Source: Pseudosulfitobacter sp. DSM 107133 (GTDB lineage: Bacteria > Pseudomonadota > Alphaproteobacteria > Rhodobacterales > Rhodobacteraceae). From it: a DNA stretch of 64,000 bases. Position numbers and translations under genes: made by a program. Positions 8,089 through 16,973 of the stretch are shown one piece after another. Numbering within the stretch: the first letter of the stretch is position 1; each line of letters begins with the position of its first letter. The notes under the pieces are model-generated. The model saw nothing but the letters and a program-made list of their open reading frames with translations. It was not told the DNA's origin and did no database searches. The stretch lies in contig NZ_CP085156.1 in assembly GCF_022788695.1 (NCBI RefSeq), positions 62,001 through 126,000 of the forward strand, given 5' to 3'.

Positions 8089-8850
8089 TCACCGAATGAT
8101 GTCTTCGAGCCAGCGTGAAAACGCGCCGATCGAGTTCAGTCTGTGGGCGGCGATGGTTTCTCCGGCACCGATCTTTATGCCCATTCCCCCCAGCGCCTGC
8201 GCGCGCCGAAAGCCGTCTTCGTCGGTCACATCGTCCCCCACCATCACCGGCACCCGTCCCGCAAAGGGGGCGGAATTGGCGAAATGTGCCAGCGCGGTGC
8301 CCTTGTCATGGGCACACAGGGCAAGTTCGCTGACCATCTTGCCGTGCACCGCGCGATAGCGATCGTCCGTCGCCGCGAGGTCGTCGATCAGGGCAATACT
8401 GTCCTGCGCGCGGTCCGGAGCAGAGCGGTAGTGCAGGGCCGCCGAGCCCGGTTTTTGTTCGGCCTGCAGACCCGTTTGCCGGGCAAATCCGGTGATCCTT
8501 TGCAAGGCGTCCGGGTCAATTTTGCGGTCTGTGTCCGTCTGCTGGGCCCCGTCATAGCCACGCAGTTCCGACCCGTGTGATCCTGCCACCGGCAACACGA
8601 GGGGCGACATCAGCCGGTCCACATCCGCCAGCGAGCGGCCAGAGACAACGGCAACCGCCCCATCGGTGCGGTCCACAAGCCGACCAATCAAATCCCGCAT
8701 GTGCGCGGTGATCTGAGCCTCTTCGGGGCGGGCGACGATTTCGGCCAGGGTGCCGTCAAAATCAAGGAAAAACGCGTGTTTTCCACAGTCTATGATCGGA
8801 GGAGGGGGAGGGGCGTCTTGCATCATCTGATCTTTTATTCGGGCTTTCAT
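8089..8850 (-). CDS. otsB: Trehalose-6-phosphate phosphatase OtsB
   Basis: A HAD-superfamily phosphatase of about 253 residues that converts trehalose-6-phosphate to trehalose. Motif I is LDFDGTL with the nucleophile Asp near residue 30 and acid/base Asp near 32; motif II is VVSGRSL, and motif IV is VMVGDDVTDEDGF. The ATG at 8850 (MKARIKDQ) was preferred; MMQDAPPP 24 bp further in is an alternative, and neither has a strong ribosome site. It faces away from otsA across a shared intergenic region and lies upstream of the GH15 gene. Confidence 0.92.
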   Translation of the reverse strand: MKARIKDQMMQDAPPPPPIIDCGKHAFFLDFDGTLAEIVARPEEAQITAHMRDLIGRLVDRTDGAVAVVSGRSLADVDRLMSPLVLPVAGSHGSELRGYDGAQQTDTDRKIDPDALQRITGFARQTGLQAEQKPGSAALHYRSAPDRAQDSIALIDDLAATDDRYRAVHGKMVSELALCAHDKGTALAHFANSAPFAGRVPVMVGDDVTDEDGFRRAQALGGMGIKIGAGETIAAHRLNSIGAFSRWLEDIIR

Positions 8851-9202
8851 CGGCGACAAAGTGACCTTTGCGCTTTGAGAAACCAGCGAACCGGTCCCCC
8901 ACACTCACGAATTAGGTATCGTCGCCGGATCGAATTTCAACCAGAGCCGACCCAGCAAAGCGGTTTGTGCGGTGGGCGCCACCGACTTTGACAACAGCGA
9001 CTTTGAGAAGGGCTAATTTGACAAGGGCGGCGCGCGCACAGCATCGGGCGATGCCTTGACTGGTATTAACTTTTCGCCATTTTCAAATGAACTTTTCTTG
9101 AGTGAAATTGTTTTGGTTTGGAATGGAAACCAAAGTCACGGGGCGCATCGGCAACGCGGGCCTTTGGTATTGGAAAGACGCACCAGAGGAGAAAACACAG
9201 TC
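8851..9202. other. Divergent otsB/otsA intergenic region
   Basis: No gene is apparent in these 352 bp between the divergent trehalose genes. Positions 9088-9112 hold a degenerate EcfG-like pair, TGAAC-N16-TGTT, upstream of otsA. It is much weaker than the strict copies further on. Several TTTGAC/TTTGAG repeats occur around 8990-9020. No clean sigma-70 pair was identified. Confidence 0.35.
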
Positions 9203-10609
9203 ATGTCCGGCCAGCTTATCGTGGTGTCAAATCGCATTCCGACGGCGGCCACACCTTCCGGGGGACTTGTTTACGCCCTGCATGAAACGCTGCGCAAAAC
9301 CGGGGGGATCTGGATCGGGTCCGACCCCGACCTTAGGCCGCACGCCTCGAAAAGCCTGAAGGAAATCGGCGACCAGTCCAATTACAGAAGGCTGGCCTTT
9401 GAGTTGACGCAGGAAGATTACGACACCTTTTACCTTGGGTTTGCCAATTCCGTCCTGTGGCCTGTGTGTCACCGGCGCGGGGATCTGGTTCAGATCAGCC
9501 GACGTTACGAAAAAGGCTACAGACGTGTGAACAGACATCTGGCCGAGCAGATCATGAAGGTGGCCGAGCCCGATGACCTTATCTGGGTGCACGATTATCA
9601 CTTTTTCCCGCTGGCGCTGGAATTGCGCGCGCTGGGGTTCACCGGAAAGCTGGGGTTTTTCCTGCACATTCCGTTTCCTGCACTGGGGGATCTGGGCGCG
9701 CTGCCGCCCACGGCCGATCTGGCCCGGTGGCTTGCGGCCTTTGACCTTGTCGGGCTTCAGACACGCTCGGATGTGGCGCGCTGTCTGGAACTGTTCCGGT
9801 CCGAGTTCGGCGCAGAACTGATGAACGACGGCAAGATCAAATATGGCGAGCAACGGATTGCCGTGCGGTCGTTCCCCATCGGGATCGACGTCGAGGCATT
9901 TGTCGATGCAGCCAGCCAAGAGCTGGACGACACCGGCATCGCGCGTGCCTTGCCGCGGGAACTGGTGATTGGGGTCGACCGGCTTGATTACTCCAAGGGG
10001 CTGCCGAACAGGTTCCGCGCCTTTGGGCGCTTTCTGGAAATGCGGACTGACAAATCCCGCCGTCCAAGCCTGTTGCAAATCGCGCCGCCAACCCGCGAGG
10101 AAGTGTCCGCCTATCGCGACATCCGGCACGAGCTTGAGGAATTGTCGGGCCGGGTGAATGGCGAAAACGCGGATCTGGACTGGACACCGGTGCGCTATAT
10201 TCATCGCAACATTGACCGGAACGTGTTGGCCAAACTGTTCCGCAAGGCGCGGGTGGGGCTGGTGACGCCCTTTGCGGATGGTATGAACCTGGTGGCAAAG
10301 GAATACATCGCCGCACAGGACCCGGATGACCCCGGCGTGCTGGTTCTGTCGCGTATGGCCGGGGCGGCCGAGGAAATGACCCAGGCGTTGCAGGTCAATC
10401 CCTACGACATCGAGGAAATGAGCGAGGCGCTGGCACGGGCGCTGGACATGCCGCTGGACGAACGCAAGCGGCGTTATGCGTCCTGTATGGAACGGGTCAA
10501 GGCCACGGACGTCGCACATTGGAGCGAAACCTATCTCAAGGCGTTGAGCGCCAGCAGAGACAAGATGTCGTGGTCAAATTTCAACGCCGAAGCCAGATCA
10601 GACGCGTAA
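9203..10609 (+). CDS. otsA: Trehalose-6-phosphate synthase OtsA (GT20)
   Basis: A 468-residue retaining glycosyltransferase forming trehalose-6-phosphate from a nucleotide-activated glucose and glucose-6-phosphate. The N-terminus LIVVSNRIPTA and GGLVYAL form the acceptor loop. H130 lies in WVHDYHFFPLALELR, and the sugar-nucleotide site shows GVDRLDYSKGL (about 257-267) and TPFADGMNLVAKEYIA. An AGAGGAG ribosome site precedes the ATG at 9203. It pairs with divergent otsB for osmotic and desiccation protection. Confidence 0.95.
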   Translation: MSGQLIVVSNRIPTAATPSGGLVYALHETLRKTGGIWIGSDPDLRPHASKSLKEIGDQSNYRRLAFELTQEDYDTFYLGFANSVLWPVCHRRGDLVQISRRYEKGYRRVNRHLAEQIMKVAEPDDLIWVHDYHFFPLALELRALGFTGKLGFFLHIPFPALGDLGALPPTADLARWLAAFDLVGLQTRSDVARCLELFRSEFGAELMNDGKIKYGEQRIAVRSFPIGIDVEAFVDAASQELDDTGIARALPRELVIGVDRLDYSKGLPNRFRAFGRFLEMRTDKSRRPSLLQIAPPTREEVSAYRDIRHELEELSGRVNGENADLDWTPVRYIHRNIDRNVLAKLFRKARVGLVTPFADGMNLVAKEYIAAQDPDDPGVLVLSRMAGAAEEMTQALQVNPYDIEEMSEALARALDMPLDERKRRYASCMERVKATDVAHWSETYLKALSASRDKMSWSNFNAEARSDA

Positions 10610-10798
10610 ATCCGGGCGCAGTGCGGCGACCCGCAGACAATCGTTGTGACAACCGGCGGGGGGCCTTTTGCGGGCGTTTCCATGCGCGCGGGGACAGCCA
10701 ATGATGCGCCAATTGGGTACCAAATTGTACGCGACGTCGGCCATTTCAGACAGTGCTTCAGACAGTGCGCGAAACTCTGCCAGCGGGGCGGCCACAGC

Positions 10799-10824
10799 GG
10801 AACCAATCACCACAGGCATCCGTT
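10799..10824 (+). promoter_or_regulatory. Candidate EcfG-type stress promoter upstream of the PRC-barrel gene
   Basis: GGAAC at 10799-10803 and CGTT at 10821-10824 are separated by 17 bp, matching the consensus of the alphaproteobacterial general-stress sigma factor EcfG. It lies 38 bp before the start codon of the PRC-barrel gene. Confidence 0.65.
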
Positions 10825-10861
10825 TTCAATCACACAGACCATCACACAGGAGGACACTCTG

Positions 10862-11215
10862 ATGGAACAATCGACACAAAGAAATCTGGTTTCTTCGTCC
10901 GATGTCAACGGCACGACAGTCTATGGCAGCGACGGTGCCAACATCGGCACCATTGATCATCTGATGATCGACAAGGTTTCGGGAAAAGTGGCCTATGCGG
11001 TCATGGGTTTTGGCGGATTTCTGGGACTGGGCGAGGATCATTTCCCGGTGCCGTGGGGCAAGCTGCGGTATGACACGGAAAAAGGCGGCTTTGTCACCGA
11101 CATCACCGAAAGTCAGGTCACCGGCGCCCCCGACCGCCGCGACGACTGGTACGCCGATCCGGATTGGGAACGACGGACCCACGAACACTATGGCGTGCCG
11201 TTCTATTGGATGTGA
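10862..11215 (+). CDS. PRC-barrel domain protein
   Basis: A 117-residue soluble protein with one PRC-barrel domain (LVSSSDVNGTTVYGSDGANI, then DKVSGKVAYAVMGFGGFLG and HFPVPWGKLRYD). Related small PRC-barrel proteins are abundant in alphaproteobacterial stress regulons; the biochemical role is unknown. An AGGAGG ribosome site precedes the ATG at 10862. It is monocistronic: an EcfG-like promoter lies upstream and a strong terminator downstream. The C-terminal tail is acidic and aromatic (DDWYADPDWERR). Confidence 0.85.
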   Translation: MEQSTQRNLVSSSDVNGTTVYGSDGANIGTIDHLMIDKVSGKVAYAVMGFGGFLGLGEDHFPVPWGKLRYDTEKGGFVTDITESQVTGAPDRRDDWYADPDWERRTHEHYGVPFYWM

Positions 11216-11240
11216 ACGCCGCAGCCATGGCGAAATGACA

Positions 11241-11271
11241 AACGGCCCGCGTTCTGCGGGCCGTTTTCTTT
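11241..11271 (+). terminator. Rho-independent terminator
   Basis: A perfect 10-bp stem, AACGGCCCGC/GCGGGCCGTT, with a GTTCT loop is followed by TTCTTTT, 25 bp after the PRC-barrel stop codon. Confidence 0.9.
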
Positions 11272-11320
11272 TGTGCCTGTGTCAGAACCCTGCGATTGGG
11301 GCGCGAATGCCGCCGGGCGA

Positions 11321-12176
11321 TCACCCCCCGACCAGCGTGCCGCCATTGGGATGCAGGACCTGACCCGTCATATAAGAGGAATCGTCACAGGCCAGAAAGA
11401 GCAGGGACGGAGCGACTTCGTTTGGCTGACCGGCCCGGCCCAGCGGGGCGTTCTTGCCAAAGTCCTCTACCGCCTCTTCGGGAAAGGACGCGGGGATCAG
11501 CGGGGTCCAGATCGGCCCCGGCGCGACACCGTTCACAAGGATGCCCTTGTCAGCCAGCTTGCTGGACATCGCGCGTAGAAAGGCAAGGATCGCCCCCTTT
11601 GGTCGAGGCATAGTCGATCAGCAGGTCCTGCCCCTTGTAGGCGGTGATCGACGTCAGACAAATGATCCGCCCGCCCCGTTTCATATGCGGCAACGCCGCC
11701 TGCGTCATAAAGATCGTACCGAATATATTGGTCTCAAAGGTCTGCCGCAGCTGGGCTTCCTCGATGTCTTCGGGGTTGTCTTGGGCGTGTTGTTCGCCCG
11801 CACTGTTGACCAGAATATCCAGCTGTCCGAATGTATCGACGGTCTGCCGGATGGCGTCTTGGCAATAGGATTTCTGGCCCACGTCGCCGGGCAACAACAA
11901 CGCCTCGGAGCCTTCCGCCTGAACCAGCGACCGGGTCTTTTCGGCGTCGTCATGTTCGTCCAGATAGGCAATCGCGACCTTGGCACCCTCGCGGGCGTAC
12001 AGGACCGCCGTGGCCCGTCCGATGCCGGAATCACCGCCCGTGATCAACGCGACCTTGCCCCTTAGCCGGTCAGACCCGGCAAAGCGCGGCATGTAGTCAG
12101 GCGCGGGGTCCATCTCATGCGCGTGTCCCGGCTGGCGCTGCGGGCTGTCCAATGCGTCAAAGTTTTCGTCAGTCAT
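11321..12176 (-). pseudogene. SDR-family oxidoreductase (general-stress type), one-base frameshift
   Basis: A short-chain dehydrogenase of about 285 codons resembling stress proteins of the YghA/GSP39 group. The cofactor motif is ALITGGDSGIGRA, followed by LVNSAGEQHAQD and the catalytic YASTKG. The frame breaks right after YASTKG: a GGGGG run near 11595 needs one G fewer to continue as AILAFLRAMSSKLADKGI to the end VLHPNGGTLVGG. The defect sits in a homopolymer, so a sequencing error is possible; otherwise the product loses its last third. An EcfG-like promoter lies upstream on this strand (12253-12277). Confidence 0.8.
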
Positions 12177-12252
12177 GTTTGAGCCTCCAGATTTATGGGG
12201 TTTTCAGGCGCGCACCCCCGACACAGCGGGGCGCGTCATTCTCTGGAAAAAC

Positions 12253-12277
12253 AACGCAGCAGCGGGGGGTGGGTTCC
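12253..12277 (-). promoter_or_regulatory. Candidate EcfG-type promoter for the SDR gene
   Basis: Read on the minus strand, GGAAC (12273-12277) is followed after 16 bp by CGTT (12253-12256). It lies about 77 bp upstream of the SDR start codon. Confidence 0.6.
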
Positions 12278-12289
12278 CGTTCTGGTAGC

Positions 12290-12315
12290 GGAACAAAGCC
12301 GCGCGCGCGGGCGTT
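12290..12315 (+). promoter_or_regulatory. Candidate EcfG-type promoter for two small hydrophilic proteins
   Basis: GGAAC at 12290-12294 and CGTT at 12312-12315 have a 17-bp spacer. It is divergent from, and only 12 bp away from, the minus-strand site at 12253-12277. Confidence 0.65.
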
Positions 12316-12401
12316 TTCATACCCGAAGGCCCGGACGTGTCCGCACGTGCCCGAACGTGACTGTCGAGAACTGAATTCAGAGCCTATGCAAAGGAAAAGC
12401 C

Positions 12402-12638
12402 ATGCCAGACGAAACGGAACAGAAAAAGATCATCCCGACCGAAGTTCAGCGTCGGGACGGGAACACCATCAATCAAACCGCCCAACAGATTGACCCCGCG
12501 GGGCAGCATCGCCGGGACGTGAACGCAAACGCCAAGGGTGACCTGAACATGAAACAACCCGGAGACGCCCCCGCCGAGGCGGATGTGGATGACGAGAGGG
12601 AAAAGAAGCCCAAGCAGAGGCCCTCATCGGGGTCCTGA
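12402..12638 (+). CDS. Small hydrophilic protein, unknown function
   Basis: A 78-residue protein with no hydrophobic segment, rich in Gln, Asp, Lys, Arg and Pro (MPDETEQKKIIPTEVQRRDG...EKKPKQRPSSGS). It is likely intrinsically disordered. AAAGGAAAAG precedes the ATG. I do not recognise a family. Placement behind an EcfG-like promoter and composition akin to hydrophilin-type stress proteins suggest a desiccation or osmotic role, which is inference only. Confidence 0.6.
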   Translation: MPDETEQKKIIPTEVQRRDGNTINQTAQQIDPAGQHRRDVNANAKGDLNMKQPGDAPAEADVDDEREKKPKQRPSSGS

Positions 12639-12708
12639 GGGCGCGTTTTGATCGGTGCCGCGTTCGGAAAATATCAGCCAAGGATTATTGACCCAAAGGA
12701 GAACCACC

Positions 12709-12864
12709 ATGCCCAACGATCCCAAAGGGGCCCGCGAAAAGCGTCCCCCCCAAAAAGACCGCAACAACAGCCAGAGCGACCACGAAGGCAGCGCGCATGA
12801 CCCGGACGAATTCGACCGGAAGAACCCCGAAAAAGCGCCTGAAAAGGTGAAAGACGACAAGTAA
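12709..12864 (+). CDS. Small charged protein, unknown function
   Basis: A 51-residue, strongly charged protein (MPNDPKGAREKRPPQKDRNN...KAPEKVKDDK) with an AAAGGAGAA ribosome site. It lies 70 bp after the preceding small gene and is probably co-transcribed with it. The composition is disordered and hydrophilin-like, with no recognised domain. Such short proteins are common in rhizobial and rhodobacterial stress islands. Confidence 0.55.
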   Translation: MPNDPKGAREKRPPQKDRNNSQSDHEGSAHDPDEFDRKNPEKAPEKVKDDK

Positions 12865-12948
12865 GCCGGTCGCGCGCCCTGTTCCCTGCGTGCGATCCCG
12901 ACCTGACCCGCGCGGCCCCTGCGCACCCAGAATTTTCCAACCTCAAGT

Positions 12949-12973
12949 GGAACCCGGCGCAGGCATGTGCGTT
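12949..12973 (+). promoter_or_regulatory. Candidate EcfG-type promoter upstream of gcd and the oxidase operon
   Basis: GGAAC at 12949-12953 and CGTT at 12970-12973 have a 16-bp spacer. It lies 57 bp before the ATG of the PQQ glucose dehydrogenase. Confidence 0.65.
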
Positions 12974-13030
12974 TGCACCTTAAAAGACGCGGGCGTCTTG
13001 ATCCGCGTCATTGCATCAAGGAGGTTCAAC

Positions 13031-15502
13031 ATGACCGATCACGCAACGTCGCAATCCCGCACGGGTTTCTCTTTGTATGCGCTTGGTGTGGGCCTTGTTG
13101 TGGCGGTGATCGGTCTGGTGTTGGCGGCGGGAGGCGTCTGGCTGATTTCACTGGGCGGCTCTTGGTATTATGCAATCACCGGCGTCCTGATGATCGTTTC
13201 CGGGGGGCTGCTGATGAAACGGCGGCCAAGCGGCGTCTATCTCTATATTGCGATCTGGCTTGGCACTTTGATCTGGGCGGTCTGGGAGGTCACGCTGGAC
13301 GGGTGGGAGCCTGCGTCGGACTGGTGGGCGCTGCTGCCGCGTGTCTTTGCGCCGACGGTGATGCTTATTCTGGTGCTGATGGCACTGCCCGGCCTGCGCC
13401 GTCCCCTGCGCCGTGCCGCCATGGTGGCGGGGGCTGTGGTCGCGGCGCTGAGCATCGGGCTGGGCGGTGCAACGCCGCTGTTGGCGCAACAGGCACCTGC
13501 GCAAGATGCAGCGCAGGATGGAAATCCCGCACAGACCGAACCCGTGACCCAAACGGCCGAACAACCGACAGACCCGCGCGCCGCGCCCGATACCCTGCTG
13601 GAACCGGGATCGGACTGGCCGGTCTACGGCGGCAGCATCCACGGCCAGCGGTTTTCGCCGCTGACACAGATCACACCCGAAAACGTCGCCCAGCTGGAAC
13701 AGGCCTGGTCCATGCACACAGGCGACATGCCCAGCGAAACCTCGGGTGGAAAATATTCGCCCGAGAACACGCCGCTGAAAGTGGGGCGTTCGCTTTTTGT
13801 CTGCACCCCGATGAACCAACTGCTCTCGCTGGACGCGGCGACCGGGCTGGAACGCTGGCGCTATGATCCGCAGGTTTCCGAAGATGCGGTTCCCTATGGC
13901 GCCACCTGTCGTGGCGTGGCCTATCACAAATCGGCAAACGCGGCGCCGGACGCCGCCTGTGCGGCGCGTATTCTGGTCGGAACGCTGGACGCGCGGTTGA
14001 TCGCGGTGGATGCGGACACCGGTCAGCTGTGTCTGGATTTTGGCAACGCGGGGATGGTCGATCTGAACGACGGTCTGGGCAAGACCGTGCCCGGATGGTA
14101 CGCCGTGACCGCCCCGCCGACAATCGTGCGCGGCGTGGCGGTGATCGGTGCTCAGGTCAGCGACAACAAGGCCAACGATGCGCCCTCGGGCGTGATACGC
14201 GGCTATGACGTGATCACGGGCGACATGCTGTGGGCCTGGGATCTGGGGCAGGGCGGGGTGGTTGATAAACCTGCGCCGGGCGAAACCTATACGCGCGGCA
14301 CCCCGAACATGTGGACAATGGCCTCGGGGGATCAGGAACTGGGCTATGTCTATCTGCCGCTCGGCAACTCTTCGAGCGACTATTACGGCAGTGACCGCAG
14401 CGCGGAAGAGAATGAATTTGCAACGTCACTGGTGGCGCTGGATGCCACCACCGGCGAAGAGGTCTGGCATTTTCAGACGGTGCACCACGATGTGTGGGAC
14501 TATGATCTGGGAAGTCAGGTAACATTGGTGGATTTTCCCACTGACGACGGGGCTCTGCCGGCACTTGTCCTGCCGTCCAAGCAGGGGCAAATCTATGTGC
14601 TGAACCGCGAAACCGGAGAAAGCCTGTTCCCCGTCGAGGAACGCCCCGCGCCGAAACTGGGCAGTGTGGAACCCGACTATATCGCGGACACACAGCCCTA
14701 TTCCGGCTATGCCAACCTGAACCAGCCGCCACTGACCGAACAGGATATGTGGGGCATGAGCCCGATCGACCAGCTGTGGTGCCGCATCCAGTTCCGTCGC
14801 GCCAATTACGCCGGGCAGTTCACGCCGCCATCCGCGGACAAGCCGTTCATCCAGTACCCCGGTTACAACGGCGGGTCGGACTGGGGCAGCGTGTCGGTGG
14901 ACCCCGAACGCGGCATTTTGATCGCCAATTACAACGACATGCCCAACTACAATCAGCTGATCCCCCGCGATGTCGCAGATGCACGCGGTATCAAGGCATT
15001 CGACGAAGCGGGCGGCGACGCAGGCGGCGAGGCCGGCCCGATGGAGGGCGTGCCCTATGCCATCAGCGTGAATGCAGGCTGGCGGGTGCCCTTTACCGGA
15101 ATGCTGTGTACCGAGCCGCCCTATGGCTGGATCCGGGGCATTGATCTGGCCACGGGCGAAACCCTTTGGGATCATCCGTTTGGGTCGGCGGAAAACAACG
15201 GGCCGTTTGGCATCCCGTCGATGCTGCCGCTGACCATCGGGACGCCGAACAATGGCGGGCCGATCACCACCGCCGGCGGTGTGACCTTTGTCGCGGCCAC
15301 CACCGACAACAAATTGCGCGCCTTCGACACGGAAACCGGCGCGGAGCTGTGGGCGGTTGACCTGCCTGCGGGCGGACAGACCACTCCGATGACCTACGAA
15401 GTCGAAGGTCGCCAATACGTGGTGATCTATCCGGGCGGGCATCATTTCATGGAAACCAAAGTCGGCGACGAAATCATCGCCTACGCGCTTCCGGCCCAAT
15501 AA
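13031..15502 (+). CDS. gcd: Membrane-bound PQQ-dependent glucose (quinate/shikimate-type) dehydrogenase
   Basis: An 823-residue inner-membrane quinoprotein close to the roughly 800 residues usual for Gcd. About five N-terminal membrane segments (to about residue 150) are followed by a periplasmic eight-bladed PQQ propeller with typical SDWPVYGGSIHGQRFSPLTQI, ENVAQLEQAW and WDYDLGSQVTL blades. It would oxidise an aldose or a polyol-type acid and pass electrons to ubiquinone. AAGGAGGTT precedes the ATG. No PQQ biosynthesis genes are in the window. It opens a plus-strand run that includes the oxidase genes. Confidence 0.9.
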   Translation: MTDHATSQSRTGFSLYALGVGLVVAVIGLVLAAGGVWLISLGGSWYYAITGVLMIVSGGLLMKRRPSGVYLYIAIWLGTLIWAVWEVTLDGWEPASDWWALLPRVFAPTVMLILVLMALPGLRRPLRRAAMVAGAVVAALSIGLGGATPLLAQQAPAQDAAQDGNPAQTEPVTQTAEQPTDPRAAPDTLLEPGSDWPVYGGSIHGQRFSPLTQITPENVAQLEQAWSMHTGDMPSETSGGKYSPENTPLKVGRSLFVCTPMNQLLSLDAATGLERWRYDPQVSEDAVPYGATCRGVAYHKSANAAPDAACAARILVGTLDARLIAVDADTGQLCLDFGNAGMVDLNDGLGKTVPGWYAVTAPPTIVRGVAVIGAQVSDNKANDAPSGVIRGYDVITGDMLWAWDLGQGGVVDKPAPGETYTRGTPNMWTMASGDQELGYVYLPLGNSSSDYYGSDRSAEENEFATSLVALDATTGEEVWHFQTVHHDVWDYDLGSQVTLVDFPTDDGALPALVLPSKQGQIYVLNRETGESLFPVEERPAPKLGSVEPDYIADTQPYSGYANLNQPPLTEQDMWGMSPIDQLWCRIQFRRANYAGQFTPPSADKPFIQYPGYNGGSDWGSVSVDPERGILIANYNDMPNYNQLIPRDVADARGIKAFDEAGGDAGGEAGPMEGVPYAISVNAGWRVPFTGMLCTEPPYGWIRGIDLATGETLWDHPFGSAENNGPFGIPSMLPLTIGTPNNGGPITTAGGVTFVAATTDNKLRAFDTETGAELWAVDLPAGGQTTPMTYEVEGRQYVVIYPGGHHFMETKVGDEIIAYALPAQ

Positions 15503-15571
15503 AAGTTACGCCGCGCAGCGCTAAGGCCGCGCGGTACGCAACAGAGTTTTCGTGCCGCAAAGGAACAGGTC

Positions 15572-16969
15572 ATGGCGGGACCGGATACACACACAAGTGC
15601 CGACAAGGACACCAAGCTCAAGCGGGTGATGGGTCCGGGGTTATTGCTGTTGTTCATCGTGGGCGATGTGCTGGGCACCGGCATCTACGCGCTGACGGGC
15701 AAAGTCGCCGGAGAGGTCGGCGGCGTGGTCTGGCTGCCGTTTCTCGTGGCCTTTGTTCTGGCGACGGTGACGGCGTGCAGCTATCTTGAGCTGGTGACGA
15801 AATACCCCCGCGCGGCGGGCGCGGCGCTGTATACGCACAAGGCGTTCGGGGTGCATTTCCTGACCTTTCTCGTGGCGTTTGCCGTGATGTCTTCGGGGAT
15901 AACCTCGGCCTCGACGGCGTCGCGCGCCTTTGCTGAAAACTTTGCCCAGACGGCCGGTTTCGGCGCGGGGGCCTTTGGCGTCACCGCAATCAGCCTTGGC
16001 TTTATGGGGCTGATTGCGGCGGTGAACCTGCGCGGGGTCGGGGAAAGCGTGAAGATGAACGTGGTGTTCACCTGTATCGAGCTGACGGGGCTGGTCATCA
16101 TCATCCTGATCGGGGCCTGGGCCCTGGCGGGCGGGCAGGGCGATTTCGGCCGGGCCTTTGATTTCAGCGGCGGTGGGTCGGACAAAGGTCTGTTCTGGCC
16201 GGTGATCGCGGCAACGACGCTGGCGTTTTTCGCAATGGTCGGGTTCGAGGATTCGGTCAACATGGCGGAGGAATCCAAAAACCCCTCGCGGATATTCCCC
16301 AAGGTATTGTTGACCGGGCTGCTGATCACCGGCGTGATCTATCTGTTGGTGTCGGTGACTGCGATTGCATTGGTCGAGGCGGATGAGCTGAGCGAAGGCG
16401 CCACGCCCCTGCTGAAGGTCGTCGAGGCGGGTGCGCCCTGGTTTCCGCTGGGTGTTTTCGGGGTGATCACCATGTGTGCGGTCGCCAATTCGGCCCTGAT
16501 CAACATGCTGATGGCGTCGCGGTTGCTGTACGGGATGGCGCAGGAAAAAGTGTTGCCGCATGTGCTGGGTCATGTGCTGCCGAACCGTCAAACGCCTTGG
16601 GTGGCGATCCTGTTTACGACGGCGCTGGCGGCGGGATTGATCACCTTTGTCGGGGCGGTGCCCGATCTGGGCGGGACCACGGCGCTGTTGTTGCTGGCGG
16701 TCTTTGCCGTGGTCAATGTGGCGGTGTTGGTGCTGCGCAGTGACCGGGTGGACCATGACCATTTTACCGCGCCGCTTGGCCTGCCTTATATCGGCGCGGC
16801 AAGCTGTGCGTTTTTTGTCGGGCCCTGGACCGGGCGCGATCCGGTGCAGTACCTGATTGCGGGCATTCTGCTGGCCATCGGTGTGGTGCTTTGGGGGGTG
16901 ACCGTCGTTTACATGAGATCAAAGGGGGAAACCCCCGGTGGGGACGATATGGAGAAGTTGGCACAATGA
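15572..16969 (+). CDS. APC-family amino-acid permease
   Basis: A 465-residue transporter with about 12 membrane helices. The first helix carries the APC substrate-site motif VGDVLGTGIYALTG, and EDSVNMAEESKNPSRIFPK is the conserved loop after helix 6. The length fits the family. AAAGGAACAGGTC lies before the ATG. Substrate cannot be read; cationic or neutral amino acids are usual. It ends 4 bp before the likely coxB start. Confidence 0.88.
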   Translation: MAGPDTHTSADKDTKLKRVMGPGLLLLFIVGDVLGTGIYALTGKVAGEVGGVVWLPFLVAFVLATVTACSYLELVTKYPRAAGAALYTHKAFGVHFLTFLVAFAVMSSGITSASTASRAFAENFAQTAGFGAGAFGVTAISLGFMGLIAAVNLRGVGESVKMNVVFTCIELTGLVIIILIGAWALAGGQGDFGRAFDFSGGGSDKGLFWPVIAATTLAFFAMVGFEDSVNMAEESKNPSRIFPKVLLTGLLITGVIYLLVSVTAIALVEADELSEGATPLLKVVEAGAPWFPLGVFGVITMCAVANSALINMLMASRLLYGMAQEKVLPHVLGHVLPNRQTPWVAILFTTALAAGLITFVGAVPDLGGTTALLLLAVFAVVNVAVLVLRSDRVDHDHFTAPLGLPYIGAASCAFFVGPWTGRDPVQYLIAGILLAIGVVLWGVTVVYMRSKGETPGGDDMEKLAQ

Positions 16970-16973
16970 TGCG

